Below are positions 53,501-61,319 of a stretch of DNA of 64,000 nt, piece after piece. The position numbers and the translations under genes are program-made. This DNA is from an uncultured Phascolarctobacterium sp. (lineage in GTDB: Bacteria > Bacillota > Negativicutes > Acidaminococcales > Acidaminococcaceae): contig NZ_CAJMEH010000002.1 of assembly GCF_905212365.1 (NCBI RefSeq), forward strand, positions 1-64,000, read 5' to 3'. Every line of letters begins with the position of its first letter. Positions within the stretch are counted from its first letter, which is position 1. Under the pieces are notes generated by a model that ran no database searches, was not told the origin of the DNA, and saw only the letters and a program-made list of their open reading frames with translations.

Positions 53501-54850
53501 GCCGTTATTGCCGGCAAAAGCGCTGAAATGGTCTATTTTTAAACCGGCTTCGTCCAGCGCGCCGTCCAAAGCCATTTTGTTAATCGTCAGACTGCGCCAA
53601 CGCAAATCAAAGGTATCCGCCGCAGCGTGCAGCTCCACCTTATCCTGCAAAGCCTTGCCCAGCACCGCCAGCTTGGCGTTGACGTGAACGTCGTCCGCAG
53701 GCCGGTCAGGCAGATGATGGGTTACATTTTGCAGCTGAACGTCGGCTGTCAGCACCTGCTCCTTAATGCTGTAAGCGCCGTTAGCCCTTATGCTGCCGCC
53801 GCCATATTCCGCTTGGAAGCCGTCTAAAATAATATTTTCTTTATCGGCGCGGAAGGGCAAGCGCAGCTTAGCAGCCTCGTAGCTGCCATAAGCCAAGCTG
53901 TCCGCCGTCACTACGCCCTCGCCCCGAGGCGCTTCGATATCGCTCAGGTCGGCCTCACCCTCCAGGCGCAGCTTTTGCCCGTCCACGCCCACGTCAAGGC
54001 CATTGACCTGCACCACATTATCACGAGCGCGCAGCAAACCGTTCAGCGCTACCTTATGCTTTTCGTTCGCCGCCAGTATTTCGGCTTGCAGCCCAGCTAA
54101 AGCCACCTCGCCAGAAAAGCTCTGCCCGCCGTTTTCATTGACATACAAAACGGCTAGCTTGCCCAGTCCGCCCTGCAAATTATCCAACCCGGCGTAGCGT
54201 TTCGCCAAAGCGCCATAAGCCGCCAGCGCCAGCTTATCGCCCTTCACCTGCAAGCGGCCTTCGCCCTTGGAAGTCAGCAAACCGCTAACGCCCAACCTGT
54301 CCGTACCGCTGGTCAGCTGCATATCAACGCCAAATTTCGGATTAGCGCCGCCGTTCAGCGTGCCCTCCACGCCAAAATCCCATTGACCCTCAGGCGTCGC
54401 TACCCGCAGGCTGCCGCCGGTAATTTCCAATAGGCCATAAAAGGGCGTTTCGTCGGAATCAGAAGGCTTGAGCAAATGCTGCATATTCCATTGCTCGTTG
54501 TCATTCATCGCCAAATAAGCCTTCGGACGCATCAGCTCTATTTTGCTTACGGCTCGCGCGCCCTTATCCAGCGCCAGCCATGGGCGCAAATGCACAATGG
54601 TACGCGGCAGCTCGGCTACCGTGCTGCCGTTAGCGTCCCTTATCACAACATTGTCTATCTCTGCGCTCAGGCCGCCGTTCCAGGTCAGCTCGCCGATGGA
54701 CACGCTGCCGTTGATATAATCGTCGGCCATAGCCTCCGCCTGCGGCACCAGCTGCCGCAAATAGGAGGGCATAACCGTATGCACCAGAAAAATATAGCCT
54801 GCGCTGAGCAGCACTATTAAAAAACCTAGGAATCTGAAATATTTTTTCAT
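50561..54850 (-). CDS. tamB: TamB-family translocation/assembly module protein
   Basis: 1,429 residues. A signal-anchor helix (FLGFLIVLLSAGYIFLVHTVM) is followed by a very long beta-rich body of AsmA/TamB-like repeats and a C-terminal DUF490 domain (about residues 1100-1429) that contains GSVTYLRTDFKLNKASLNW and GLEYKISF at the end. TamB-type proteins span the periplasm and carry phospholipids, and in some bacteria help outer-membrane protein assembly with TamA. No TamA is seen here; in this group BamA may be the partner. The sigma-factor gene follows after 36 bases. Confidence 0.9.
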   Translation of the reverse strand: MKKYFRFLGFLIVLLSAGYIFLVHTVMPSYLRQLVPQAEAMADDYINGSVSIGELTWNGGLSAEIDNVVIRDANGSTVAELPRTIVHLRPWLALDKGARAVSKIELMRPKAYLAMNDNEQWNMQHLLKPSDSDETPFYGLLEITGGSLRVATPEGQWDFGVEGTLNGGANPKFGVDMQLTSGTDRLGVSGLLTSKGEGRLQVKGDKLALAAYGALAKRYAGLDNLQGGLGKLAVLYVNENGGQSFSGEVALAGLQAEILAANEKHKVALNGLLRARDNVVQVNGLDVGVDGQKLRLEGEADLSDIEAPRGEGVVTADSLAYGSYEAAKLRLPFRADKENIILDGFQAEYGGGSIRANGAYSIKEQVLTADVQLQNVTHHLPDRPADDVHVNAKLAVLGKALQDKVELHAAADTFDLRWRSLTINKMALDGALDEAGLKIDHFSAFAGNNGSLAVSGSVAKDGTVALQGRMADFPINPLLDIAAGQEASGLCSTGFAIGGKLTAPEFSGMVQLTQAEFLKQKIDEAHGFISLKDNVLTIKNLVANMEQGKHFLDGSIDLRGEEPAFELSLETQGVRIEPIMQLLAPDASVTGNLDNIMQLSGTVSHPSVYGEVHATDGSAAKQLFNSVSGRYIYEDGRLELHNFLIQAFLASIKLDGVMTADQRLDFNMDAKNVDLAHLPIKDETVDLDGLLDAKGHLGGVLNSPTFNGDIASEKIYINGEVLSELQGTLDSNAKEKNIFQVSFKQPYKDDPLNYGIYSADINIDTVQRFVQGKVLMAWGDIGGLLRMARQDYDINGQMQGELSFNPQGKGSGITIAVNADDVKIHELNYAHMNFNGHLQNGIVSFDNVKLQEQKDVSDRGLIVADGRIDLRKKGMDMALSSVKANPAIVTAVMKDPPEIKGEMDMTVKLGGTIDEPQGTGSLEIADGSVAGVSIDRLTAMLSLNNDNIHLQQFSAVKDAYGVKAEGDIPLDLFRSREQRRNPHAQMNIIADLNEARMGILPAMTKMVEWGVGDTQGQVRLAGTLEEPLLFGSLKITEGAVKLKYIDTVLENINLDVDFNGNTVLLRDLSTKLGKGTLAAEGSYALNTSMDTGYSLHIMAKNAEIASQIFTGSINSDVTIEPQKYRDFSKPRSNNAPPPMAYRPLVKGSVLLDDVLVNMPTIPELGEGESNIGLDMRVDLGRRIHLYNSYLYDIWLGGGIQIKGSSKYPLIDGTIRAEKGSVTYLRTDFKLNKASLNWIEPGSFLPNVNLESTARFSRYNIFMKINGPVENMDLQLQSDPPMERNTIIRMLTLQRDTAGSNEVTSEDMNNLMTVGLQMTVLGDVETWVKQTLGLDQFRIYTGKVRSGIGFESSKDRNQELTPDERNQYNVLVSKYLNDKLMIGYTTSFDALDRSVFGQYDISRHFNITYSRSYDMSDTEDWYGLEYKISF

Positions 54851-55030
54851 CTATACTTCACCAGCCGTAAATCCTCCAAAAGTACCGTTTCAGACAACCA
54901 CTGTACAGCCTGCCTGAACGTAAGCAAAATTTTCGCTAAGCCTATAGCTAGACTTTTATTATTTCGACATTACGGCTATTCTTCCTCTTTATTTCCAATT
55001 ATTTCACAAATAGGCGAATAAACGCAAAAA

Positions 55031-55063
55031 AATAACCGGCAAAGCAGCTTCCTTGCCGGTTAT
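55031..55063 (-). terminator. Intrinsic terminator of tolC
   Basis: ATAACCGGCAAG pairs with its complement on the minus strand around a short loop, followed by seven T (55026-55032). It lies 22 bases after the tolC stop and separates tolC from tamB. Confidence 0.85.
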
Positions 55064-55084
55064 CAGTTGCATATTCAAAGATAT

Positions 55085-56488
55085 TTATTCTGCCGCCTTT
55101 TCAGCGCCTGCTTCAGCTTGCTCAGTCTTAGGAGCCTCTACGCTGATTTTTGTCGGGAACGCCATAGGTACGCCGATAGCGGTTTCCAGAGAGGTCTTGG
55201 AGGTATTGTAATCATACAAGGCCTGCAAATAGTTTGTCTTAGCCGTGGTCAAAGCCACCTGCGCGTCCAGCACGTCGGTGTTGGTGCCCACGCCGTTCAT
55301 GTAACGCAGCTGAGCGATACGGTAATCCTCATCAGCCTGGTCAACTGCCAGATGCGTAGCGTCGATACGCTTTTCAGCTTCGCGCAGGCTTAAATAATTA
55401 GTACGCACGTCCAAATTTACAGAATCAACTTTATCGCGATAGGTTTCATGAGCCTTAGCCAAATCAGCCTCTGCACCGTGAATCCTGGAATTGGTCACGC
55501 CGGTATCGAATAAATTCCAGTTGACATTCAGTCTAACGTCCCAGTTACCGTTTTCATCACCAGGCCAATTAGTATTGTTCCAGTTTTGGCTGGCGCTGGC
55601 TGTAACTTGCGGCATATGACCGGAAATGGCTACGCGCAGCGCGCCTTTAGCGGCTTCTACATTCTGCTTAGCCTGCTCCAGCTCCGGACGGTGTTCGGAC
55701 GCATAATTCAAGCAAGCCTCCAAATCCTTATCGTAAGGCGTATAGACTAAAATATTATCCAGCTTGAGCTGGGTATCCATGGGCAAGCCCACGATTTTAT
55801 TCAGATTAGCTTCGGCGATTTGATAATTATTTTCGTACTGAATCAAGGTCTGCTTGGCGTTGGCCAGCTCTACCTGGCTGCGCAGCACGTCGACCTTAGC
55901 GACAACGCCGACTTCATATTGCGCTTCGACGTTTTTCAGATGGTCGGCCAGCTGCTCCACGGACTCGCGTCCCAAGTCCTGCATATTGCCGGCCTGCAGC
56001 ATATCGAAATAACCGTTGGTTACGGTAGAACGCATATCGTTGTAAGCCTTTTGCACGCCTTCTACCGTATACAGGTAGTTAGCCTTAGCCTGTTTAACTG
56101 TACCGCTCAACTTGCCGCCAGTGTAAATAGGAATAGAAGCCGTCAAGCTATTAGAATGAGTATTGCCAATGGCTTTATAATATTCACCTGTCCAAAAGCC
56201 GTCGGGGTTCGTTTTTCTTACAACATTATCGTCGTAACCGCTGCGCTGAGTACTGTGATTAGCGCTGATGGTAATACCGCGGCTTTGGCGGGCGGCGTTG
56301 TAATTAGCGCGTGCGCTGTCGCGTTCATACCCGGAGATAGTAATCGCGGGGTTGGTATTAAAGGCGCGCTCCATGGCGTCCTGCAAATTCAGCTCCACGG
56401 TTTCACCGGCAAAAGCTGATTGGCACAGCAGCAAAGATACGGCAGCCGACAGAGTCAGCAATCGTTTACTTAATTTATGTCCACTCAT
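55085..56488 (-). CDS. tolC: TolC-like outer-membrane efflux protein
   Basis: 467 residues. A signal peptide (LLTLSAAVSLLLCQSAFAGE) is followed by two OEP repeats, each helix-strand-strand-helix: LNLQDAMERAFNTNPAITISGY, VAKVDVLRSQVELANAKQTLIQYE and GTNTDVLDAQVALTTAKTNYLQALYDY. The C-terminal tail is acidic and Ala-rich. It forms a trimeric channel for tripartite pumps or type I secretion. A consensus promoter and an operator-like palindrome precede it, a terminator follows. The inner partners are not in the window. Confidence 0.92.
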   Translation of the reverse strand: MSGHKLSKRLLTLSAAVSLLLCQSAFAGETVELNLQDAMERAFNTNPAITISGYERDSARANYNAARQSRGITISANHSTQRSGYDDNVVRKTNPDGFWTGEYYKAIGNTHSNSLTASIPIYTGGKLSGTVKQAKANYLYTVEGVQKAYNDMRSTVTNGYFDMLQAGNMQDLGRESVEQLADHLKNVEAQYEVGVVAKVDVLRSQVELANAKQTLIQYENNYQIAEANLNKIVGLPMDTQLKLDNILVYTPYDKDLEACLNYASEHRPELEQAKQNVEAAKGALRVAISGHMPQVTASASQNWNNTNWPGDENGNWDVRLNVNWNLFDTGVTNSRIHGAEADLAKAHETYRDKVDSVNLDVRTNYLSLREAEKRIDATHLAVDQADEDYRIAQLRYMNGVGTNTDVLDAQVALTTAKTNYLQALYDYNTSKTSLETAIGVPMAFPTKISVEAPKTEQAEAGAEKAAE

Positions 56489-56509
56489 CGATAAACCTCC
56501 ATTTCATTC

Positions 56510-56562
56510 TGACCAACCAGTCAGTATAAAGAAATTATATTTTTTTTCTTCTAAAATGTCAA
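56510..56562 (-). promoter_or_regulatory. Consensus sigma-A promoter of tolC with a palindromic operator
   Basis: On the minus strand a perfect TTGACA (56557-56562) is 17 bases from a perfect TATAAT (56534-56539). Just downstream of the likely start of transcription lies TGACTGGTTGGTCA (56510-56523), a 4-6-4 inverted repeat typical of TetR-type repressor sites at efflux genes. The gene would thus be strongly expressed unless repressed. No TetR gene is in the window. Confidence 0.75.
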
Positions 56563-56610
56563 ATGAAATTTCTGTAAACCTCCACAGTATGCGCCTCTAC
56601 TGCTGCAAGC

Positions 56611-57879
56611 TTAAAAATAAGTTCTTACGCCCATATAGGTATCGCGCTTGCTGCCGCGCACATCCATGGTCTCGCCGTACAGGGAAAAGCTGTCTGTCAA
56701 GCGCAGCTCGCCGCCCACGCGCACCTTGGCGTCGTCAAAATCGTAAAGCTGGGAATACAGCTTAAAATCGCGGCTCAAGTCGTAGCTCAGGCCCACGCCG
56801 AACTCCCCCTGCATAGCGCCCATGCTTACTCCGGCATGGCCCAGCTGCCGTCCGACAATAAAGTCAAATTTATTAGCGTCGCCGATATCATAGCCGCCCA
56901 TATACAAAAAGGCCTCGTCGCTGGGCCGCAGCGTTACGCCTAAATTCCCGCGCCAATCGCCGCCCTTGGCCGCATAGCCTGCATCTGCCGAAACTTCTGC
57001 CTCCGTCAGCGTACCTAAAATTTTATTAGCCTTAGCGCTGGTTTCCTTGACGTTAACCAACGTGTCCTTTAAGGACTGCTGTGTTACCGGGTCCTGCGCA
57101 ACAGATTCCAGCATCTGCACAATGTTTTCCATGCGTTCGCTGGTCTGCTCTATATTAGCGACAATCGCGGCTATATTACGCCCTGTCTGACCGTTATTAT
57201 CCACGCCGTCCATAATGCTTTCAATATGCGAAACCGTGCCGTTCATATGCTGGCTTAACTCGCTCATCTGCTGTATCATGCGGCTGATATCCTGCTGGTT
57301 AGCCACGGCGACGTCGGCCATTACCTTAGTAAAGGTATTCATATTCTCGCTGATATCGCGCATATTTCTAAAGCCGTCCTTCATGGACTCCTGTACTTCC
57401 TTATCGCCGAAGATATTTTCAAACGCGACAGCGATATTTTCCAGACGGCCGACTAAATCGCCGGAATTAGCAAAGAACTCGTCCATACCGCCGCCGGGCA
57501 GACCTTTAATCGTACTGCCTTCGGCAATAAAGCCCTGCCCCATTTTTTGCGGCGGCGCTACGTTCACGTATTTTTCGCCCATGATGCCGTCCGCAGCGAT
57601 GCTGAACACAGCTCCTTGAGGAATTTTAATATGGTCGTCTATTTCAGCAATAACCTCAACCTTGTCGGGAGATACCTTCAGCTCCTTTACCGTGCCCACC
57701 TGCACGCCGGCATAGCGCACTACATGGCCCGGCATCAGGCCGCTGACCTGCGGATAATTGATGCGCAGCTCATAGCCCTTTTTGCCGAAGGAAAACGCTC
57801 CCATAAAGGTAATGATGCCTGCCAGCACCACTGCGCCGCCTAAGGCGAATGCACCTACTTTAACCTCACTGCTGCCCAT
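56611..57879 (-). CDS. mlaD: MlaD-type MCE protein with a C-terminal beta-barrel
   Basis: 422 residues from the ATG at 57879 (AGGAGG six bases upstream; the open frame runs 29 codons further). One membrane helix (9-31), an MCE domain (about 36-110, GLMPGHVVRYAGVQVGTVKEL, with GEKYVNV), a long helical stretch (about 125-295) and a C-terminal domain of alternating strands ending TYMGVRTYF. The final Phe and the aromatic girdles indicate an outer-membrane barrel. The same fusion was reported in Veillonella, where one protein bridges both membranes for phospholipid transport. Proteobacterial MlaD lacks the barrel. Confidence 0.88.
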   Translation of the reverse strand: MGSSEVKVGAFALGGAVVLAGIITFMGAFSFGKKGYELRINYPQVSGLMPGHVVRYAGVQVGTVKELKVSPDKVEVIAEIDDHIKIPQGAVFSIAADGIMGEKYVNVAPPQKMGQGFIAEGSTIKGLPGGGMDEFFANSGDLVGRLENIAVAFENIFGDKEVQESMKDGFRNMRDISENMNTFTKVMADVAVANQQDISRMIQQMSELSQHMNGTVSHIESIMDGVDNNGQTGRNIAAIVANIEQTSERMENIVQMLESVAQDPVTQQSLKDTLVNVKETSAKANKILGTLTEAEVSADAGYAAKGGDWRGNLGVTLRPSDEAFLYMGGYDIGDANKFDFIVGRQLGHAGVSMGAMQGEFGVGLSYDLSRDFKLYSQLYDFDDAKVRVGGELRLTDSFSLYGETMDVRGSKRDTYMGVRTYF

Positions 57880-58639
57880 CTGCATCCTCCTCTTTCCATT
57901 CCAATCCGTTGATAAAAGCGTGTACAACCGGATTACCGCTGTTTTTGATTTCATCCACCGTACCAAGCTGCACTATCCTGCCCTTGTACAGCATAGCTAT
58001 GCGGTCGGCCGCCGCATAAGCCGAAGCCATATCGTGCGTTACCAAAACCGACGTCACTCCCAACTGCCGCTGCGTCTTGCGTATCAGCCTGCTGATGGTC
58101 ATAGTCATTACCGGGTCCAGCCCCGACGTGGGCTCGTCATAAAAAACTATCTGCGGCTCCATAGCCAGCGCCCGCGCCAGGCCGACGCGCTTTTTCATAC
58201 CGCCGGATAATTCCGACGGCAGCAACTTTTGCGTATCCGGCATACCCACCATTTGCAAAAGCTCGCTCACGCGCTCAGCTATCTCTTCTTCCGACAGGCG
58301 CAGCTGCCGCCGCAGGCCGAAGGCTACATTATCGCCCACATTAAGGAAATCGAACAGCGCGGAATATTGAAAAACAACGCCCATACGCTTGCGCAGCGCG
58401 TCCCATTGCTCCTCGCCAAAGCTGCCGGTTTCCTGCCCGTCGATGACCACGCTGCCGCCGGTCGGCGGCAACAGCCCCGTCAGCACCTTGATAACCGTGC
58501 TTTTACCGGTACCGGATGGGCCGATGATGGCCAGCGTTTCTCCGGCATAGACGTCCAAATCCATATTATTGAGAACGACCTTGTCCCCAAAAGCAATTTT
58601 CAGTTGGCGAATTTTAATCATCGGCTCTTTATTCTGCAC
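57866..58639 (-). CDS. mlaF: MlaF, ATPase of the phospholipid transporter
   Basis: 257 residues, starting at a GTG (AGGAG 8 bases before). Walker A is IIGPSGTGKSTVIKVL, the signature LSGGMKKRVGLARAL, Walker B IVFYDEPTSGLDPVMT and the switch LVTHDMASA. It drives MlaE. It overlaps mlaD by 14 bp. Confidence 0.95.
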   Translation of the reverse strand: MQNKEPMIKIRQLKIAFGDKVVLNNMDLDVYAGETLAIIGPSGTGKSTVIKVLTGLLPPTGGSVVIDGQETGSFGEEQWDALRKRMGVVFQYSALFDFLNVGDNVAFGLRRQLRLSEEEIAERVSELLQMVGMPDTQKLLPSELSGGMKKRVGLARALAMEPQIVFYDEPTSGLDPVMTMTISRLIRKTQRQLGVTSVLVTHDMASAYAAADRIAMLYKGRIVQLGTVDEIKNSGNPVVHAFINGLEWKEEDADGQQ

Positions 58640-58651
58640 AGCGCCAACTCC

Positions 58652-59422
58652 TTATACATAAATCACGATGGATAAGAAATAATTAAAAATAAAAATCAGG
58701 ATAATAGAAAGAACTACCGACGCCGTTGTAGCCAGCCCGACGCCCTCCGCGCCGTTAGGAGCGTTCAGTCCCTTATAGCAGCCCACAATGGCGATAATCG
58801 CGCCGAAGAAACAGCTTTTAAGCATACCGCCGAACACGTCGTAAAATTCCGCCAGCGTCCTGATAGAATTTTCATAAGTAAAGGTACCGATGCCCGCATA
58901 ATAGTGAGCCACAATCCAGCCGCCGATATTGCCGATAAAATTAGCGAAAATAACCAGCACCGGCATCATCAGCACCACCGCCAAAAAACGCGGCACCACC
59001 AAAAAGCTTATGGGATTAGCCGCCATAACGCGCAAAGCGTCTATCTGCTCCGTGACCTTCATGGTTCCCAGCTCCGCCGCAATCGCCGCGCCAATGCGCC
59101 CCGCCACGACCACGCCTACTAAAACGGGCACCAGCTCGCGGGCCATGGCGATGGCTACAATGCCGCCGACGGTGGAGGCGGCGCCCAAGCGCACAAACTC
59201 CTTAGCCGTCTGCACGGAAAATACCATGCCCGTACACATAATGGTCATCAGCACAATGGGCAGGGAGTCGGCTCCCAAAAGAGCCATCTGCCGCACTACC
59301 TCTTTCATATCCGCGTCCTTTAAACGGCGCAGCGTCGCTATAAAAAGCAGCGTCAGCCTGCCGCTGGCAGCGCAAAAATCCAATATTCGTTTGCCCAGAG
59401 CTCTACAAATTGCTTGCAGCAT
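58652..59422 (-). CDS. mlaE: MlaE, permease of the phospholipid transporter
   Basis: 256 residues with five or six membrane helices. GRIGAAIAAELGTMKVTEQIDALRVMA and NPISFLVVPRFLAVVLMMPVL are the MlaE/YrbE signature. It forms the inner-membrane channel with MlaF and the MCE protein. The start follows the S55 peptidase gene by 78 bases, and mlaF follows by 12. Confidence 0.95.
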   Translation of the reverse strand: MLQAICRALGKRILDFCAASGRLTLLFIATLRRLKDADMKEVVRQMALLGADSLPIVLMTIMCTGMVFSVQTAKEFVRLGAASTVGGIVAIAMARELVPVLVGVVVAGRIGAAIAAELGTMKVTEQIDALRVMAANPISFLVVPRFLAVVLMMPVLVIFANFIGNIGGWIVAHYYAGIGTFTYENSIRTLAEFYDVFGGMLKSCFFGAIIAIVGCYKGLNAPNGAEGVGLATTASVVLSIILIFIFNYFLSIVIYV

Positions 59423-59500
59423 ATGCTTAACCTTCTACTTCCGCTTTTGTTATACTAATTATACTAAAAAATATGACATTTATATGGCGCAGGGAAATTT

Positions 59501-61162
59501 TTATTTGCTTACCTCTAAGACAATCTCCTCTTCGCCGTCAATGATAAAATCAAAGGGATATTTCTGCTTAAATGGCGAACCCTGCAGCAGTCCGGCCAGC
59601 CCCGCGTCGTTCTGCATCATTTCAGGGTTCATCTGGCCCGTGGCGATGTCGATAATCAGCTCGTTATTTTTATCGGCGTTATTAACGCTCCTGACAAAAT
59701 CGCCCAAGGTGCGGCGCGTTTCCTTCTTCTGCTGCGCCGCAGGCACGCCCTCCTCCTGCTGCTTGCGCAAAAGGTTCATAACCCAGGCCATGCTGCTGCC
59801 GCCGCGCACATTCAGCGCTAAACGGCCGCCGGGATGGTCCTTGGGCACTTTAAAATATACTGTTTTAGTAAATTCTGCGCCGCGGTAGGGCTTCATTACC
59901 ACCTCAACGGCAGCTTTATCGCCGGGCCTTACGTTTTTATTGACGGCCCTCACGCTCTGGATTTCGGCCACCTGCACCTGCTCGCTGACCTCGGCCTCCA
60001 CAGTGATGCCGTAAATGTTGACCGGCTCAAATTTATTCTGCATTAAAATATTTACTGCTTCCATCAGCTCCACATTCACATTTTTTAGCAGCGAATCGCT
60101 GGAATAAAACATATTTTCCCTGTCGATATGCAGCATTTGCTTCTTACTGTCCACGCCAGTAATAATAAAATGCAGCTTGGCCGTACCGCCGCCGTTGCGG
60201 TCCACAGCCTTGCTCAGCGTATTGATAACGGCGGCGTCCACAATAGTAGGCACCAGCATTTCATCCTCCACCAGCCGCACGCGAATGCTGGTTCCCTGGC
60301 CGCGGCTGCTGTCGTTGACCGTAACAAATAAGGGTATGGTTTTGGGCTGCGTTCCCTGCTTGCCGCCGATGCCGCTGGCGCGGTCCTGAGTAAAGCTGCC
60401 CACAGCCTCGCCCATATTGCCCACCTTATAGCTGCTCTGCATATTAGGCACTACGCCCAATACCCACACCTTGTTCATAAAGAAATTGCTGTCGCCACGC
60501 TGCATAAAGGGATGCCCGAAGGCCAGCACCCGGCCGGAGTCGTCCGTCCAGGTGACGGTACCCATAGCGCCCAAAGTCAAATCTCCCTGCATGAGCGAAG
60601 CGCCCACCGCGCTGCCAGGCTGCAAAGAGCCTGACGCAGCGGCACTCGTACCGCCGCTGCCCACAGCCTCCAGCCCCAAAGGTTTAAGCTTTTCCTGCAA
60701 ATACGCCAAGCCGTAGTCCGTAAAGCCTCCCGCTAACAGCGAGGTCCCTTTGGTCAACCAGCCCGCAGGCAGCGGACGCGGCTTATCCAGCAAGGGCAGC
60801 ATACTGCCGATAGACGTCAAAAAGCAATAATGAGGGTCGTTAAAGGTGCGGCCAAAAGCCACAGCTCCCACTAAACGCCCGTCAACATACACGGGGCTGC
60901 CGCTCATTCCCTGAGCCACGCCGCCGGTCTTTTCAATTAAATCGCCGTAAAGACGTACAAAAATGCTGTAGCCGGTGGCTTCGCTGCCGCTGACGCCCAA
61001 AATTTCCACGTTAAAGTTTTCAATAGTATCGCCGCTGATAACGGTTTTGCCCACTCCCTGCATTCCCGGCCGCAAATCGCGCACAGGCATCAGGGGAACA
61101 TTGGCAGCCGCTGCCGCCAGCATTTGGCAGCACAGCAGTAAGGCTATCACAAATATTTTCAT
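59501..61162 (-). CDS. SpoIVB-type S55 peptidase-like protein
   Basis: 553 residues from the ATG at 61162 (AGGAG 6 bases upstream). One N-terminal hydrophobic segment serves as signal or anchor. The S55 motif VAQGMSGSPVYVDGRLVGAVAFG has the candidate nucleophile Ser at about 87 or 89. LGAMGTVTWTDDSGRVLAFGHPF is the second conserved block. SpoIVB in sporulators cleaves a stage-specific target; here the gene lies among outer-membrane genes, and the C-terminal third (about 370-553) has no domain I recognise. Its substrate may be an envelope protein. Confidence 0.75.
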   Translation of the reverse strand: MKIFVIALLLCCQMLAAAAANVPLMPVRDLRPGMQGVGKTVISGDTIENFNVEILGVSGSEATGYSIFVRLYGDLIEKTGGVAQGMSGSPVYVDGRLVGAVAFGRTFNDPHYCFLTSIGSMLPLLDKPRPLPAGWLTKGTSLLAGGFTDYGLAYLQEKLKPLGLEAVGSGGTSAAASGSLQPGSAVGASLMQGDLTLGAMGTVTWTDDSGRVLAFGHPFMQRGDSNFFMNKVWVLGVVPNMQSSYKVGNMGEAVGSFTQDRASGIGGKQGTQPKTIPLFVTVNDSSRGQGTSIRVRLVEDEMLVPTIVDAAVINTLSKAVDRNGGGTAKLHFIITGVDSKKQMLHIDRENMFYSSDSLLKNVNVELMEAVNILMQNKFEPVNIYGITVEAEVSEQVQVAEIQSVRAVNKNVRPGDKAAVEVVMKPYRGAEFTKTVYFKVPKDHPGGRLALNVRGGSSMAWVMNLLRKQQEEGVPAAQQKKETRRTLGDFVRSVNNADKNNELIIDIATGQMNPEMMQNDAGLAGLLQGSPFKQKYPFDFIIDGEEEIVLEVSK

Positions 61163-61319
61163 ATAAACTCCTATATACCGCAAAACCGGCGGGATGCACC
61201 TCGCCGGTATTCGATGCGCGTCCCAGCGCTAAGCGCCGCAACGCTTGTTTACTGATTAGCTGCGCTTTAATAATCTGCTTTAATTATACAGCCATCCGCA
61301 GTTTTTGACAAGCATTTCA

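Noticed and set aside
61182..61208. GC-rich hairpin before the S55 peptidase gene
   Set aside because: Stem is short and followed by only four T, with the ribosome site close behind; cannot tell attenuator from chance.
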